Source: Actinomadura hibisca NBRC 15177
Lineage (GTDB): Bacteria > Actinomycetota > Actinomycetes > Streptosporangiales > Streptosporangiaceae
Reading direction: 5' to 3'
NCBI RefSeq assembly: GCF_001552635.1
Contig: NZ_BCRO01000060.1
Span: 24,979 to 88,978, forward strand
Length of the DNA: 64,000 nucleotides
Of this stretch, positions 16,310 to 24,158 are shown piece after piece; position 1 is the stretch's first letter; the number at the start of each line of letters is the position of its first letter. The position numbers and the translations under genes were made by a program. The notes beneath the pieces are model-generated. The model saw only the letters and a list, made by a program, of their open reading frames with translations. It was not told the origin of the DNA and did not search any database.

Positions 16310-17605
16310 TCAACGCAGGAAGCCCTCGTAGTTGCGTTGTTGTAGTTGCGACTCGATCTGCTTCACGGTGTCCAGCCCCACCCCCACCACGATCAGGATG
16401 CCCGTGCCGCCGAACGGGAACTGCTCGCCCACGCCCAGCAGCGCCAGTGCCAGCAGCGGGATCAGCGCCACCACCCCCAGGTACAACGAGCCCGGCGCCG
16501 TGATCCGCGTCAGCACGTGGTCCAGGTACTCCGCCGTCGCGCGGCCCGGTCTGATCCCCGGCACGAAGCCCCCGTACTTCGTCATGTTGTCCGCCACTTC
16601 GGTCGGGTTGAACGTGATCGCCACGTAGAAGTACGTGAACGCCACGATCAGCACGAAGAACGCCGCCATGTGCCACGGGTCGTCCTGCCGCAGGTGCGGG
16701 GCGAGGCGGTTCAGCCAGGGCAGGTCCGGGCGCAGTTGCGTCGCCAGCGCCGGCAGGTACAGCAGCGACGACGCGAAGATCACCGGGATGATGCCCGCCT
16801 GGTTCACCTTCAGCGGGATGTAGGTCGAGGTGCCGCCGTACATCCGGCGCCCCACCATCCGCTTGGCGTACTGCACCGGGATACGGCGTTGCGCCTGCTC
16901 CACGCACACGACGCCCGCCATGATCGCCAGCCCCACCAGCACGACCAGGACCAGCACGAACGTGCCTTTGGTCTTGTAGATGGCCCAGAACTGCGCCGGG
17001 AAGACCGCCACCACCTGGGTGAAGATCAGGATCGACATGCCGTTGCCGACGCCCCGTTCCGTGATCAGCTCGCCCAGCCACATGACCGCCGCCGTCCCGG
17101 CCACCATGCACGCCACCATGGTCGCCACCGGCAGCGGCCCCGCCTCGTGCAGGACGCGAGCTCCGCCCGGCACGCCGCGGAACAGTTGGCCCGACGACGC
17201 CATCGCCACCAGGCCCGTGCCCTCCAGGACCGCCAGCGCCACCGTCAGGTAGCGGGTGTACTGGGTGATTTTGGTGGTACCGGCCTGGCCTTCCTTCTTG
17301 AGGGCCTCCAGGCGCGGGATCACCACCGTCAGCAATTGCAGGATGATGCTCGCCGTGATGTAGGGGTACACCCCCAGCGCGAACACCGACAGCTTCAGCA
17401 ATGCCCCGCCGCTGAACATGTCGATCAGCGAGTAGGCGCCGTTGTTGTTACGGGCGGCGTCGGCGGTCTCCCGCAGCACCGCCACGTCCACGTTGGGCGC
17501 TGGCACGTTCTGGCCCAGCCGGAACAGCACGATGACGAACAGGGTGAAAAGCAGCTTCTTGCGCAGGTCGGGCGTGCGGAACGCCCGCGCGAACGTGGTC
17601 AGCAC
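16310..17605 (-). CDS. secY: SecY preprotein translocase subunit, stand-alone copy
   Basis: A 431-residue, ten-helix SecY. The start FARAFRTPDLRKKLLFTLFVIVLFR, the plug-region FSGGALLKLSVFALGVYPYI, the cytosolic loop GELITERGVGNGMSILIF, EQAQRRIPVQYAKRM and the C-terminal FGGTGILIVVGVGLDTVKQIESQL are all standard. GTG 17605 follows GGAG. SecY forms the protein-conducting channel with SecE/G. Odd: the gene is not beside rplO and adk but between an XRE gene and small exported-protein genes, so it may be an accessory SecY2-type paralogue. Whether another secY exists cannot be seen here. Confidence 0.93.
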   Translation of the reverse strand: MLTTFARAFRTPDLRKKLLFTLFVIVLFRLGQNVPAPNVDVAVLRETADAARNNNGAYSLIDMFSGGALLKLSVFALGVYPYITASIILQLLTVVIPRLEALKKEGQAGTTKITQYTRYLTVALAVLEGTGLVAMASSGQLFRGVPGGARVLHEAGPLPVATMVACMVAGTAAVMWLGELITERGVGNGMSILIFTQVVAVFPAQFWAIYKTKGTFVLVLVVLVGLAIMAGVVCVEQAQRRIPVQYAKRMVGRRMYGGTSTYIPLKVNQAGIIPVIFASSLLYLPALATQLRPDLPWLNRLAPHLRQDDPWHMAAFFVLIVAFTYFYVAITFNPTEVADNMTKYGGFVPGIRPGRATAEYLDHVLTRITAPGSLYLGVVALIPLLALALLGVGEQFPFGGTGILIVVGVGLDTVKQIESQLQQRNYEGFLR

Positions 17606-17706
17606 GGCCGCTCCAGGGCAGCCGGGCACGCTCGCGCCACGATGACGCGGTAGATGACGAGCCTCCATACGGGTACGCCGCAGCGCGCCCCAGAGGCACG
17701 CCGCGA

Positions 17707-18075
17707 TCAGTGACTGGGAACGTCGGAACCCGTGTCGGAAGGCGGTCCGCGCACCGGCGCGGTCGACGGCCGCACCGAGGGCGGCGCGATGTGCCGCGTC
17801 TTGGCCAGCACCCGGCAACGGTCGGGTGCGGAGAGTGCCGCCGGTGGCTTGATGCAGGCGTGCTCGGACGCGTGCGCGGTATGGCGCGGCCGCTCGTCGG
17901 GCTGATGCGGTCGGACGGCCGCGGGCGCGCTTGCCGTGGCGCCCGCCCGGATGACCTCCGCGACGCCCTGTTCCGGCACCGCCGACAACGTCGCGGTGAC
18001 GGCCAGGCCGAAGAAGCCCGCCAGGACGAGCAGGAGGCGGCGGCGTGTCGAGAGCGCCTCATGCGTCCCCGTCAT
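17707..18075 (-). CDS. Small exported or membrane-anchored hypothetical protein
   Basis: A 122-residue protein. After a basic start (MTGTHEALSTRRR) comes one hydrophobic segment (LLLVLAGFFGLAVTATLSAV), then a Pro/Ala/His-rich tail with two Cys and a charged end, consistent with a signal anchor and a disordered extracellular tail. ATG 18075 follows GGAGG. It lies upstream of the stand-alone secY on the same strand, with about 100 bp between. No family recognised. Confidence 0.6.
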   Translation of the reverse strand: MTGTHEALSTRRRLLLVLAGFFGLAVTATLSAVPEQGVAEVIRAGATASAPAAVRPHQPDERPRHTAHASEHACIKPPAALSAPDRCRVLAKTRHIAPPSVRPSTAPVRGPPSDTGSDVPSH

Positions 18076-18116
18076 CGCCCCGCCTCCCATGCCGTTGCCA
18101 GCACGCTACCCCGGGA

Positions 18117-18578
18117 TCAGCCGTTCCCGTGGTCGTTGATGCGCCAAGGTCCGGTCAGGGATTCGCGGACCAGCAGGTATCCCCAGGCCGTGGGCCCGTT
18201 GGGCATCGACACCTCGGTCTTCTGCTTCAAATCGAAGGTCACCGGCACCTTGACGACCTGCGCGTACTGCTTGCCGTCCGGCGACTCGTAGCCCTGCTCG
18301 GGGATCGGCGCGCTGACCTTCAGGTCGCTGAGCTTCGCGTCGTTGAACAGGCTGTCGGCGACCTCGGTGGTCTCCAGCTTGCCGAAGTGCGCCGTGGACA
18401 GCGCCCGGCCCGTCTTCTTGTCGTGCGCGTTGATCGCCGCCACGTAGGCGGTGACCACCTCCTGCGGCGGTGCGCCCGCCGGGGGGAGCTTCACATGGGT
18501 CTGCCCGTCCCCGCCGCACCCGGCGAGCAGGGACGCCGACAGCAGGAGGGGAACGCCGCCGCGCACGATGATCTTCAC
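18117..18578 (-). CDS. Lipoprotein of unknown function
   Basis: A 153-residue predicted lipoprotein. A signal peptide ends in the lipobox LLAGC (Cys near residue 21), followed by a Gly/Asp linker and a domain of about 110 residues (EVVTAYVAAINAHDKKTGRAL; PVTFDLKQKTEVSM; WGYLLVRESLTGPWRI). This layout matches the NTF2/DUF4878-type lipoproteins common in actinomycetes, which have an N-terminal helix pair and a final sheet ending in GPWRI. No catalytic motif is seen. It diverges from the FAD enzyme across a short palindrome. Confidence 0.78.
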   Translation of the reverse strand: MKIIVRGGVPLLLSASLLAGCGGDGQTHVKLPPAGAPPQEVVTAYVAAINAHDKKTGRALSTAHFGKLETTEVADSLFNDAKLSDLKVSAPIPEQGYESPDGKQYAQVVKVPVTFDLKQKTEVSMPNGPTAWGYLLVRESLTGPWRINDHGNG

Positions 18579-18580
18579 GT

Positions 18581-18593
18581 CGGTAATTTACCG
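18581..18593. promoter_or_regulatory. Perfect short dyad between divergent lipoprotein and FAD-oxidase genes
   Basis: CGGTAA-T-TTACCG is a perfect 6-bp dyad immediately upstream of both divergent starts in only 41 bp of spacer. It could be an operator or overlap the -10 of either gene. Short AT-containing palindromes occur by chance, so this is tentative. Confidence 0.35.
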
Positions 18594-18619
18594 GAACGCT
18601 CCATTGTTAGGTTGGGCGA

Positions 18620-19972
18620 ATGGGGTTCCTCAAGGCGTTGCGCGCGGTCGTGCCCACCGAGACCGACGGCGACGTCGTCGCCGCCTACTCGGCCGACCAG
18701 GCCGCCTGGGCGCCGGTCGGCGAAGCCCTCGCCGTCGTCCGCCCCGCCGACGCCGAGCAGGTCCGGCAGGTCGTCGCGCTCTGCGTCGAGCACCGCGTCC
18801 CGCTCGTGCCGCGCGGCGCGGGCACGGGTCTGTCGGGCGGGGCCAACGCCGTGGACGGCTGTGTCGTGCTGGACATGTCCGGCATGGACCGGGTCCTCGC
18901 GGTGGACGCCGACGAGCAGCTCGCCGTCGTCCAGCCCGGCGTCGTCAACGACGACCTGCGCCGTGCCGTCGCCGAGCACGGCCTCTGGTACCCGCCGGAC
19001 CCCGCCAGCTCGCCCTGGTCCACCATCGGCGGCAACGTCGCCACCAACGCGGGCGGCATCTGCTGCGTCAAGTACGGCGTCACCCGCGACTACGTGCTGG
19101 GCCTCCAGGCCGTCACCGGCACCGGCGAGCTGGTCCGGGTCGGGCGGCGCACCCGCAAGGGCGTGGCGGGCTACGACCTGACCGGCCTGCTGGTCGGCTC
19201 CGAGGGCACGCTCGGCGTGATCACCGAGGTGACGGTGCGGCTGCTTCCGCTGCCCGCCGCCGCGCCGCGCACGATCGTGGGCGCGTTCGACGAGCTGGTG
19301 GACGCCGGGCGCGCCGTCGCCGCGATCGCCGCCTCCGGCGTCACGCCCGCCGCCCTGGAGCTGGTGGACCGCTACTGCTTGCGCGCCGTGGACGACTGGA
19401 AGAACATGGGCCTGGCCGATCTCGGCGACGTCCTGCTCCTGGCTCGTGTGGATACCGTCGACGACCAGGACGCCGCCCGCATCCAGGAGTTCTTCGACGC
19501 GGCGGGCGCGGGCTGGAGCACCCGTTCCACCGACGACGCCGAGGCCGAGGCGCTGTTCGCCGCCCGCCGCCTGGCCTACCCCGCCCTCGAACGCCTCGGC
19601 CCCGCCCTCACCGAGGACGTGTGCGTGCCGCGCGGCGCGGTGCCCGAGATGCTCGGCCGCATCGAGCGCACCGCCGCCGCCCACGGCGTGCGCATCGCCA
19701 ACATCGCGCACGCGGGCGACGGCAACCTGCACCCGCTGATCACCGTCCCGGCGGGCGACGAAGCGGCCCGCGAGCGCGCGGAACGCGCCTTCGAGGAGAT
19801 CCTCGACGACGCCATCGCGCTCGGCGGCACCGTCACCGGCGAACACGGCGTCGGCCTGCTCAAACGGCGCGGGATGCGCGCCGAGCTGGGCCCGGAGGTG
19901 CTCGCCCTGCACCGGGCGGTCAAGCGGGCGCTGGACCCGGCCGGGGTGCTCAACCCCGGCAAGGTCATCTAG
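18620..19972 (+). CDS. FAD-linked oxidase, GlcD (glycolate/D-lactate dehydrogenase) family
   Basis: A 450-residue VAO-family flavoprotein. The PCMH FAD-binding domain (residues ~40-215) shows VPLVPRGAGTGLSGGANAVDG, PPDPASSPWSTIGGNVATNAGG and GLLVGSEGTLGVITEVTVRL. The C-terminal FAD-oxidase cap ends in GTVTGEHGVGLLKRRGMRAELGP. This matches GlcD, the FAD subunit of glycolate oxidase, and D-lactate dehydrogenases. No GlcE/GlcF partner adjoins it. Glycolate oxidation would fit a RuBisCO host (photorespiratory glycolate), but D-lactate is an equal possibility. Monocistronic or followed by glnII after 165 bp. Confidence 0.9.
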   Translation: MGFLKALRAVVPTETDGDVVAAYSADQAAWAPVGEALAVVRPADAEQVRQVVALCVEHRVPLVPRGAGTGLSGGANAVDGCVVLDMSGMDRVLAVDADEQLAVVQPGVVNDDLRRAVAEHGLWYPPDPASSPWSTIGGNVATNAGGICCVKYGVTRDYVLGLQAVTGTGELVRVGRRTRKGVAGYDLTGLLVGSEGTLGVITEVTVRLLPLPAAAPRTIVGAFDELVDAGRAVAAIAASGVTPAALELVDRYCLRAVDDWKNMGLADLGDVLLLARVDTVDDQDAARIQEFFDAAGAGWSTRSTDDAEAEALFAARRLAYPALERLGPALTEDVCVPRGAVPEMLGRIERTAAAHGVRIANIAHAGDGNLHPLITVPAGDEAARERAERAFEEILDDAIALGGTVTGEHGVGLLKRRGMRAELGPEVLALHRAVKRALDPAGVLNPGKVI

Positions 19973-20137
19973 GGCTCGGGCCGAAAAGCCGGGGTTGTGA
20001 TCGGTCTCTCACTTCGTCCCGGCAGGTCAGGACGCGCGTTACATGCCGTTCACATTTGGGCAACAGGTCCGAAATGCCGGATTGTCACTCTCTGGGTGGC
20101 CCGAACGACAGGCCGGCGCATGACGAAGGGACCGACG

Positions 20138-21157
20138 TTGAGCTACAAGGCCGAGTACATCTGGATCGACGGCACCGAGCCCTCGGCGCGGCTCCGGTCC
20201 AAGACCAGGATCCTGCCCGACGGCGCGGACCTGCCGGACTGGGGCTTCGACGGCTCCAGCACCAACCAGGCGCCCGGCGACAACTCCGACTGCGTGCTCA
20301 AGCCGGTCTTCTGCTGTCCCGACCCCATCCGCGGCGGCGACCACAAGCTGGTGCTGTGCGAGGTCTACCTGGTGGACGGCACCCCGCACCCCACCAACAA
20401 CCGCGCCAAGCTGCGCCCGGTGGCCGACAAGTACGCCGCGCAGGAGTCCTGGTTCGGCATCGAGCAGGAGTACACCTTCTTCCAGGCCGGCCGCCCGCTC
20501 GGCTTCCCCGAGACCGGCTTCCCCGCCCCGCAGGGCCCCTACTACTGCGGCGTCGGCGCCGACGAGGTCTTCGGCCGCGAGATCGTCGAGAAGCACATGG
20601 ACGCCTGCCTGGACGCCGGCCTCGCGCTCTCGGGCATCAACGCCGAGGTCATGCCGGGCCAGTGGGAGTTCCAGATCGGCCCGGCCGGGCCGCTGGACGT
20701 CTCCGACCACATGTGGGTCGCCCGCTGGCTGCTCTACCGCATCGCCGAGGACTACGACGTCGCCGCCACCCTGCACCCCAAGCCCGCCAAGGGCGACTGG
20801 AACGGCGCGGGCGCGCACACCAACTTCTCCACCAAGGCCATGCGCGAGGGCTACGACGCCATCGTCACCGCCTGCGAGTCGCTGGGCGCGCCGGGCAAGG
20901 TCGAGGAGCACATCGCCGAGTACGGGCACGGCATCTCCGAGCGCCTCACCGGCCAGCACGAGACCGCCCCGCACGACGTCTACAGCTACGGCGTCTCCGA
21001 CCGCGGCTCCTCGGTGCGCATCCCGTGGCAGGTCGAGGTGGACAAGAAGGGCTACATCGAGGACCGGCGCCCCAACGCCAACATCGACCCCTACAACGTC
21101 ACCCGCGTGCTGGTGAACACCTGCTGCGAGGCGCTGGAGAAGGCCGGCCAGGTCTGA
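20138..21157 (+). CDS. glnII: Glutamine synthetase II (eukaryotic-type)
   Basis: A 339-residue type II glutamine synthetase, close to the ~340 residues of actinomycete GlnII. YKAEYIWIDGTEPSARLRSKT, LPDWGFDGSSTNQAPGDNSD, WFGIEQEYTFF and the ATP/Glu site (GINAEVMPGQWEFQIGP, GDWNGAGAHTNFSTKAMR) are all present. It makes glutamine from glutamate, ammonia and ATP. Start: TTG 20138 has GAAGGGA at good spacing and gives MSYKAEYIW, the usual N-terminus; ATG 20120 (six extra residues) is the alternative. It has no Tyr adenylylation site. GlnII is usually under nitrogen control (GlnR); I did not identify a GlnR box with confidence. Confidence 0.95.
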   Translation: MSYKAEYIWIDGTEPSARLRSKTRILPDGADLPDWGFDGSSTNQAPGDNSDCVLKPVFCCPDPIRGGDHKLVLCEVYLVDGTPHPTNNRAKLRPVADKYAAQESWFGIEQEYTFFQAGRPLGFPETGFPAPQGPYYCGVGADEVFGREIVEKHMDACLDAGLALSGINAEVMPGQWEFQIGPAGPLDVSDHMWVARWLLYRIAEDYDVAATLHPKPAKGDWNGAGAHTNFSTKAMREGYDAIVTACESLGAPGKVEEHIAEYGHGISERLTGQHETAPHDVYSYGVSDRGSSVRIPWQVEVDKKGYIEDRRPNANIDPYNVTRVLVNTCCEALEKAGQV

Positions 21158-21175
21158 TCCCGCCTGTTCAGGGCC

Positions 21176-21220
21176 AAGGGCCCGGCGTCGTTCCCGCTGA
21201 CGGGACGGCGCCGGGCCCTT
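21176..21220. terminator. Long hairpin terminator after glnII
   Basis: AAGGGCCCGGCGTCGTTCCCG faces CGGGACGGCGCCGGGCCCTT around a short CTGA loop: about 20 bp with two mismatches. It lies between glnII and the convergent HTH gene and can stop transcription in both directions. Confidence 0.85.
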
Positions 21221-21221
21221 C

Positions 21222-21674
21222 TCACGTCGCGCCGGTGCCGCTGCTGACGTCGTTGGCGGCGCTCAGCATCGCCAGCACCGGGAACACCACCCGGCCGGGC
21301 ACCCGGTAGACCGCGCGCTCAGTCTGCTCGACCAAGCCCGCGCCGCTCAACGCCTTCAGGTGGTGGTAGAGCTGGCCGGTCGAGCCGAGCCCCAGCTCGG
21401 ACTGGAGGTCGGCGACGGTGCGGGGCCCGGTGAGCAGCAGCCGCAGCACCTCCAGCCGGGCGGGCTGGCCCGCCGCCTGGAGGACGGCCGCCAGCGGCGC
21501 GGCGGGCCGCTCCAGCAGCCAGCCCGGCGCGCGGGTGACCTGCCAGCTCCACTCGTGGCCGCCCAGCCGGGCCGCGCCGCCGTAGACGATGTGGCCGGTG
21601 TCCTCGTGGGCGGCGTCGTCGGCGGCTGGATCTTCGGGCGGAGCGGCGGCGAGGCGCTCTTCCAGCTCGGTCAC
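21222..21674 (-). CDS. ArsR-like winged-helix regulator
   Basis: A 150-residue protein. The N-terminal acidic coiled-coil start (TELEERLAAAPPEDP) precedes a winged-helix domain at about residues 60-135: LAAVLQAAGQPARLEVLRLL, then LQSELGLGSTGQLYHHLKAL and the wing (AGLVEQTERAVYRVPGR). This resembles the ArsR/HTH_20 group. No metal-binding Cys pair is visible, so the signal is probably not a thiophilic metal. GTG 21674 follows GGAGG at 5 nt. The coiled coil appears to continue upstream of this start (see rejected items). Possibly autoregulated; the target is unknown. Confidence 0.8.
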   Translation of the reverse strand: MTELEERLAAAPPEDPAADDAAHEDTGHIVYGGAARLGGHEWSWQVTRAPGWLLERPAAPLAAVLQAAGQPARLEVLRLLLTGPRTVADLQSELGLGSTGQLYHHLKALSGAGLVEQTERAVYRVPGRVVFPVLAMLSAANDVSSGTGAT

Positions 21675-21901
21675 CCGCGCCTCCAGGGCGCGCAGCCGTT
21701 CCTCGGTGGTGCTCAGGGCGGTGCCTTCCTACGCTGGCCGGGCCGGTACGACGTCACCGTACTCGGTAATCCGTAATTGCGGACGAGCGTAACCGTGCCG
21801 CTCGCGGAGAGTTGCCAAGCGGACGCAAAGTGTTGAAGCGGGTGGAGTCCTCCCGAACCCCGCCGGGTAGCACTCAGGTGTTCACACCGGGGGAGGGGAC
21901 C

Positions 21902-22543
21902 ATGGCCGAGACGCCGTTCGAGCCGTTCTTCGACGGCGGGCCGGGCCGGGACTCCGGCCGCCGGGGCGGGGCCGGCCGCGTCCGCCCCTACCAGCGGTCC
22001 TTCCGCTGCCGCACGGCGCTGCGCCGCCGTCCGGACGAGCGTGTCATGGACCGTTACGCGGGCTTCGTCGCCCTGCACGAGGCGATCTCCGAGCCGCCCG
22101 TCACGGACCTGCGCCGCCTGTGGTGGTGCGGGCTGGCCGCGGCGGTCGCGGCGGGGGGCCTGGCCGCCATCGCGGTGCTGATGTTGCGCGGGCTGCTGGG
22201 ACTGCCGATCCCGGTCTTCGTCAGCGGCGCCGCGGGCACCGGTTCGGCGGCCGTGTCGTACGCGGTGTGCGCCGCCGCCATGACCGTCCAGGCGACCGCC
22301 CTGCTGCACGTGCTGGTGGCCACCGCCGCCCGGCCGCTGCGCGCGTTCTGCTGGATCGGCGGCATCGTGGTCGGGCTGGTCGCGCTGCTGCCGCTGCTGC
22401 TGGACGCGCCGCTGGGCGCGCTGCTGGCCACCTCGGGGATCAACCTGGTGGGCGGCACGGCCGTCGTCACCGTGCTGGCCCTGGTCGCCGCCGAGACGCA
22501 GGGCTGGGACGAGCCGCCGTTCCCGGGCGCGCGCGACCTCTGA
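21902..22543 (+). CDS. Four-helix membrane protein of unknown function
   Basis: A 213-residue protein. The N-terminal ~80 residues are cytosolic, Arg/Gly/Pro-rich and basic. Four hydrophobic helices follow (WWCGLAAAVAAGGLAAIAVL; a SGAAGTGSAAVSYAVCAAAM segment; AFCWIGGIVVGLVALLPLLL; INLVGGTAVVTVLALVAAET), resembling the DUF6069 type of actinomycete membrane proteins. ATG 21902 follows GGGGGAGGGG; the frame is open upstream but unsupported. It diverges from the ArsR-like gene, so it is a candidate target of that regulator. No transport motif seen. Confidence 0.75.
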   Translation: MAETPFEPFFDGGPGRDSGRRGGAGRVRPYQRSFRCRTALRRRPDERVMDRYAGFVALHEAISEPPVTDLRRLWWCGLAAAVAAGGLAAIAVLMLRGLLGLPIPVFVSGAAGTGSAAVSYAVCAAAMTVQATALLHVLVATAARPLRAFCWIGGIVVGLVALLPLLLDAPLGALLATSGINLVGGTAVVTVLALVAAETQGWDEPPFPGARDL

Positions 22544-22573
22544 GCCAGGCCGGGCCGGTCAGGAGCGGCCGGG

Positions 22574-23392
22574 TCAGGACCGGCCGACGATGATGGCCAG
22601 CGGTTCGGGCGCCTTCGTCGTCCCCACCTTCACCGGACGCAGCCGCCGCCGCACGTGCAGCTCCACCGGATCGGCCGGGGCCAGCACCCGCAGCTCACGG
22701 TGCATCCCGGAGAAGCCCAGCACCAGGAACGCGTCCCAGGTGCCGCGCGGCAACGGGTCGTCGATGAACGCGCGCGTCATCGGCACCGAGGCGGTGTAGC
22801 CGAGCCGGGTGGGCTCGGCGTCCAGCCTGGCGATCACCTCGTAGACGCGGTCGGAGCCGCGCTCGCGCAGCGTCAGCGTCGCCGAGACCGGCGTGGTGAT
22901 GTCGCGGACGTCCACGTGGCCGCACACCACCAGCTCGTCGTCCTCGTCGTTCCAGGCCAGCGCGTCGGCGGTGGTGGAACCGGCGGGGTGCGGGTCGCCG
23001 CCGACGTCGAGCGCCAGCGTGCCGCCGGGCACGGTGAAGTAGGCGCTGACCATGGTGGAGTCGGGCAGGAAGAGCCGCTGCGGGGAGCCGTCCAGCTCGG
23101 GACCGCGCTCCCGGCCCAGCGAGGCCCTGTATGAGCCCCGGCGCAGGATGATGTCCCAGAGGCCGTGCGGCAGGGGGCCGCCGTCGGCGGCGGTCAGCAC
23201 GTCGACGTCGGCGGAGAAGCGCTCGCTGCCGTTGTCGCCGGGCTCGACGGCGACGGGCAGCGCGCAGGAACGGGGGCCATCGCGCTCGCACAGCTCCAGC
23301 TTGAGCGCGCCGTCCGGGCCGGCGTCCAGGCGGCCGCGCACCCGCAGGACCGTGCCCGCCCACCGGGCCTCGGTCAGGTAAGGATCAGACAC
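22574..23392 (-). CDS. Hypothetical beta-rich protein
   Basis: A 272-residue soluble protein made of repeated beta-sandwich-like segments. ARWAGTVLRVRGRLDAG, LPHGLWDIILRRGSYRASLG, LPRGTWDAFLVLGFSGMHREL and VPGGTLALDVGG alternate, with a recurring LP-x-G-xWD motif seen twice (near residues 80 and 230). That suggests an internal duplication of a ~130-residue unit. GTG 23392 follows a GGGGGGACG stretch; the longer frame from 23476 has a low-complexity leader. The LPxGxWD pattern is reminiscent of proteins linked to glycan or teichoic-type polymer synthesis in actinomycetes, but I cannot assign a function. Confidence 0.65.
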   Translation of the reverse strand: MSDPYLTEARWAGTVLRVRGRLDAGPDGALKLELCERDGPRSCALPVAVEPGDNGSERFSADVDVLTAADGGPLPHGLWDIILRRGSYRASLGRERGPELDGSPQRLFLPDSTMVSAYFTVPGGTLALDVGGDPHPAGSTTADALAWNDEDDELVVCGHVDVRDITTPVSATLTLRERGSDRVYEVIARLDAEPTRLGYTASVPMTRAFIDDPLPRGTWDAFLVLGFSGMHRELRVLAPADPVELHVRRRLRPVKVGTTKAPEPLAIIVGRS

Positions 23393-23480
23393 CGGCGTCC
23401 CCCCGCTTGTCGCGGCGGCGCGTCCGGCCGCTGCTCCTGGACCGTCAGTCTGCCCGACCGGCCGCCGCCGAACCACCGGC

Positions 23481-23522
23481 CACGCTCAGGGCACCACGCT
23501 CAGGGCACCACGCTCAGGGCAC
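23481..23522. repeat. Three tandem copies of a 14-bp unit
   Basis: CACGCTCAGGGCAC is repeated exactly three times head to tail, ending inside the last codons and stop of the universal stress protein gene. Copy number is likely variable between strains. No function apparent. Confidence 0.9.
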
Positions 23523-23966
23523 CACGGTCACCGGCCAGCGGCCCGCGCGCACCAGCCGCACCGCCACCGAGCCGATCAGCCGGTGCCCGGCCTGGGCGGA
23601 CGCGCCGACCACCACGGCGTCGGCGCGCTCGGCGTCGGCGACGCGGGCCAGCACCGTGTAGGGGTCCCCGGCCTCGTTCACCAGCTCGTAGCGGACCGGG
23701 GCCTGCGCGGCGGCGCGCTCCAGCTCGCCGCGCAGCTCGGCGGAGATCTGCTCGGCGGCCTCGCGCAGCACCGCCGCGCCGCCCGGCGTCAGCGTGGACA
23801 GCGCCGCCACCGGCGTGACGTGCACCAGCACCAGCCGCGCGTCGCTGCGCCGCGCCAGCCCCCAGGCGTAGGCGGCGGCGCGCAGCGAGGTGTCCGAGCC
23901 GTCCACCCCGGCCACGATCACGCGCGGCCCGTCCACGACCCGCCCCAGCGGATGCCCGCCGCTCAT
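23514..23966 (-). CDS. Universal stress protein (UspA family)
   Basis: A 150-residue single-domain USP. VIVAGVDGSDTSLRAAAYAWGLA opens the fold. The ATP-binding signature appears as VVVGASAQAGHRLIGSVAVRLVRAGRWPVTVVP (G-x2-G-type glycine motif then GS). ATP-binding USPs respond to hypoxia and starvation in actinobacteria. ATG 23966 was chosen for its MSGG..VDGPRVIVAGVDGS start. It lies between the beta-rich protein and the RelA/SpoT-like gene on the same strand; both neighbours could belong to a stress regulon, but there is no sequence proof. Confidence 0.9.
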   Translation of the reverse strand: MSGGHPLGRVVDGPRVIVAGVDGSDTSLRAAAYAWGLARRSDARLVLVHVTPVAALSTLTPGGAAVLREAAEQISAELRGELERAAAQAPVRYELVNEAGDPYTVLARVADAERADAVVVGASAQAGHRLIGSVAVRLVRAGRWPVTVVP

Positions 23967-24017
23967 ACGATCACCACGCCACCAGCGTAGGCGGCCAGGG
24001 CGGGCGGACTTCGCACG

Positions 24018-24153
24018 CCCCCGCAGCAGGTCAGGCGCAGGGTAGGGACGGCACGGGAAGGTTCCATCCGACCGCCCGGCCCCCACAGCAGATCAGGCGC
24101 GGGGCGGGGGATGGAAGGTTCCGCCCGGCCCCCACAGCAGGTCAGGCGCAGAG
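24018..24153. repeat. Three imperfect direct repeats upstream of the stress protein gene
   Basis: CCCCCGCAGCAGGTCAGGCG (24018), CCCCCACAGCAGATCAGGCG (near 24080) and CCCCCACAGCAGGTCAGGCG (near 24129) recur, with GGAAGGTTCC between copies. Spacing is about 62 and 49 bp. They fill the gap between the RelA/SpoT-like stop and the stress protein start. They may be a degenerate intergenic repeat family. Confidence 0.75.
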
Positions 24154-24158
24154 GCGGG

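Noticed and set aside
21675..21716. Possible CTG start at 21716 extending the ArsR-like protein by 14 residues of coiled coil
   Set aside because: A GGAAGG precedes it, but GTG 21674 has an equally good GGAGG at 5 nt and needs no rare start codon. Left as a minor alternative.
23461..23530. CRISPR-like array
   Set aside because: Three exact head-to-tail 14-bp units without spacers; not a CRISPR.
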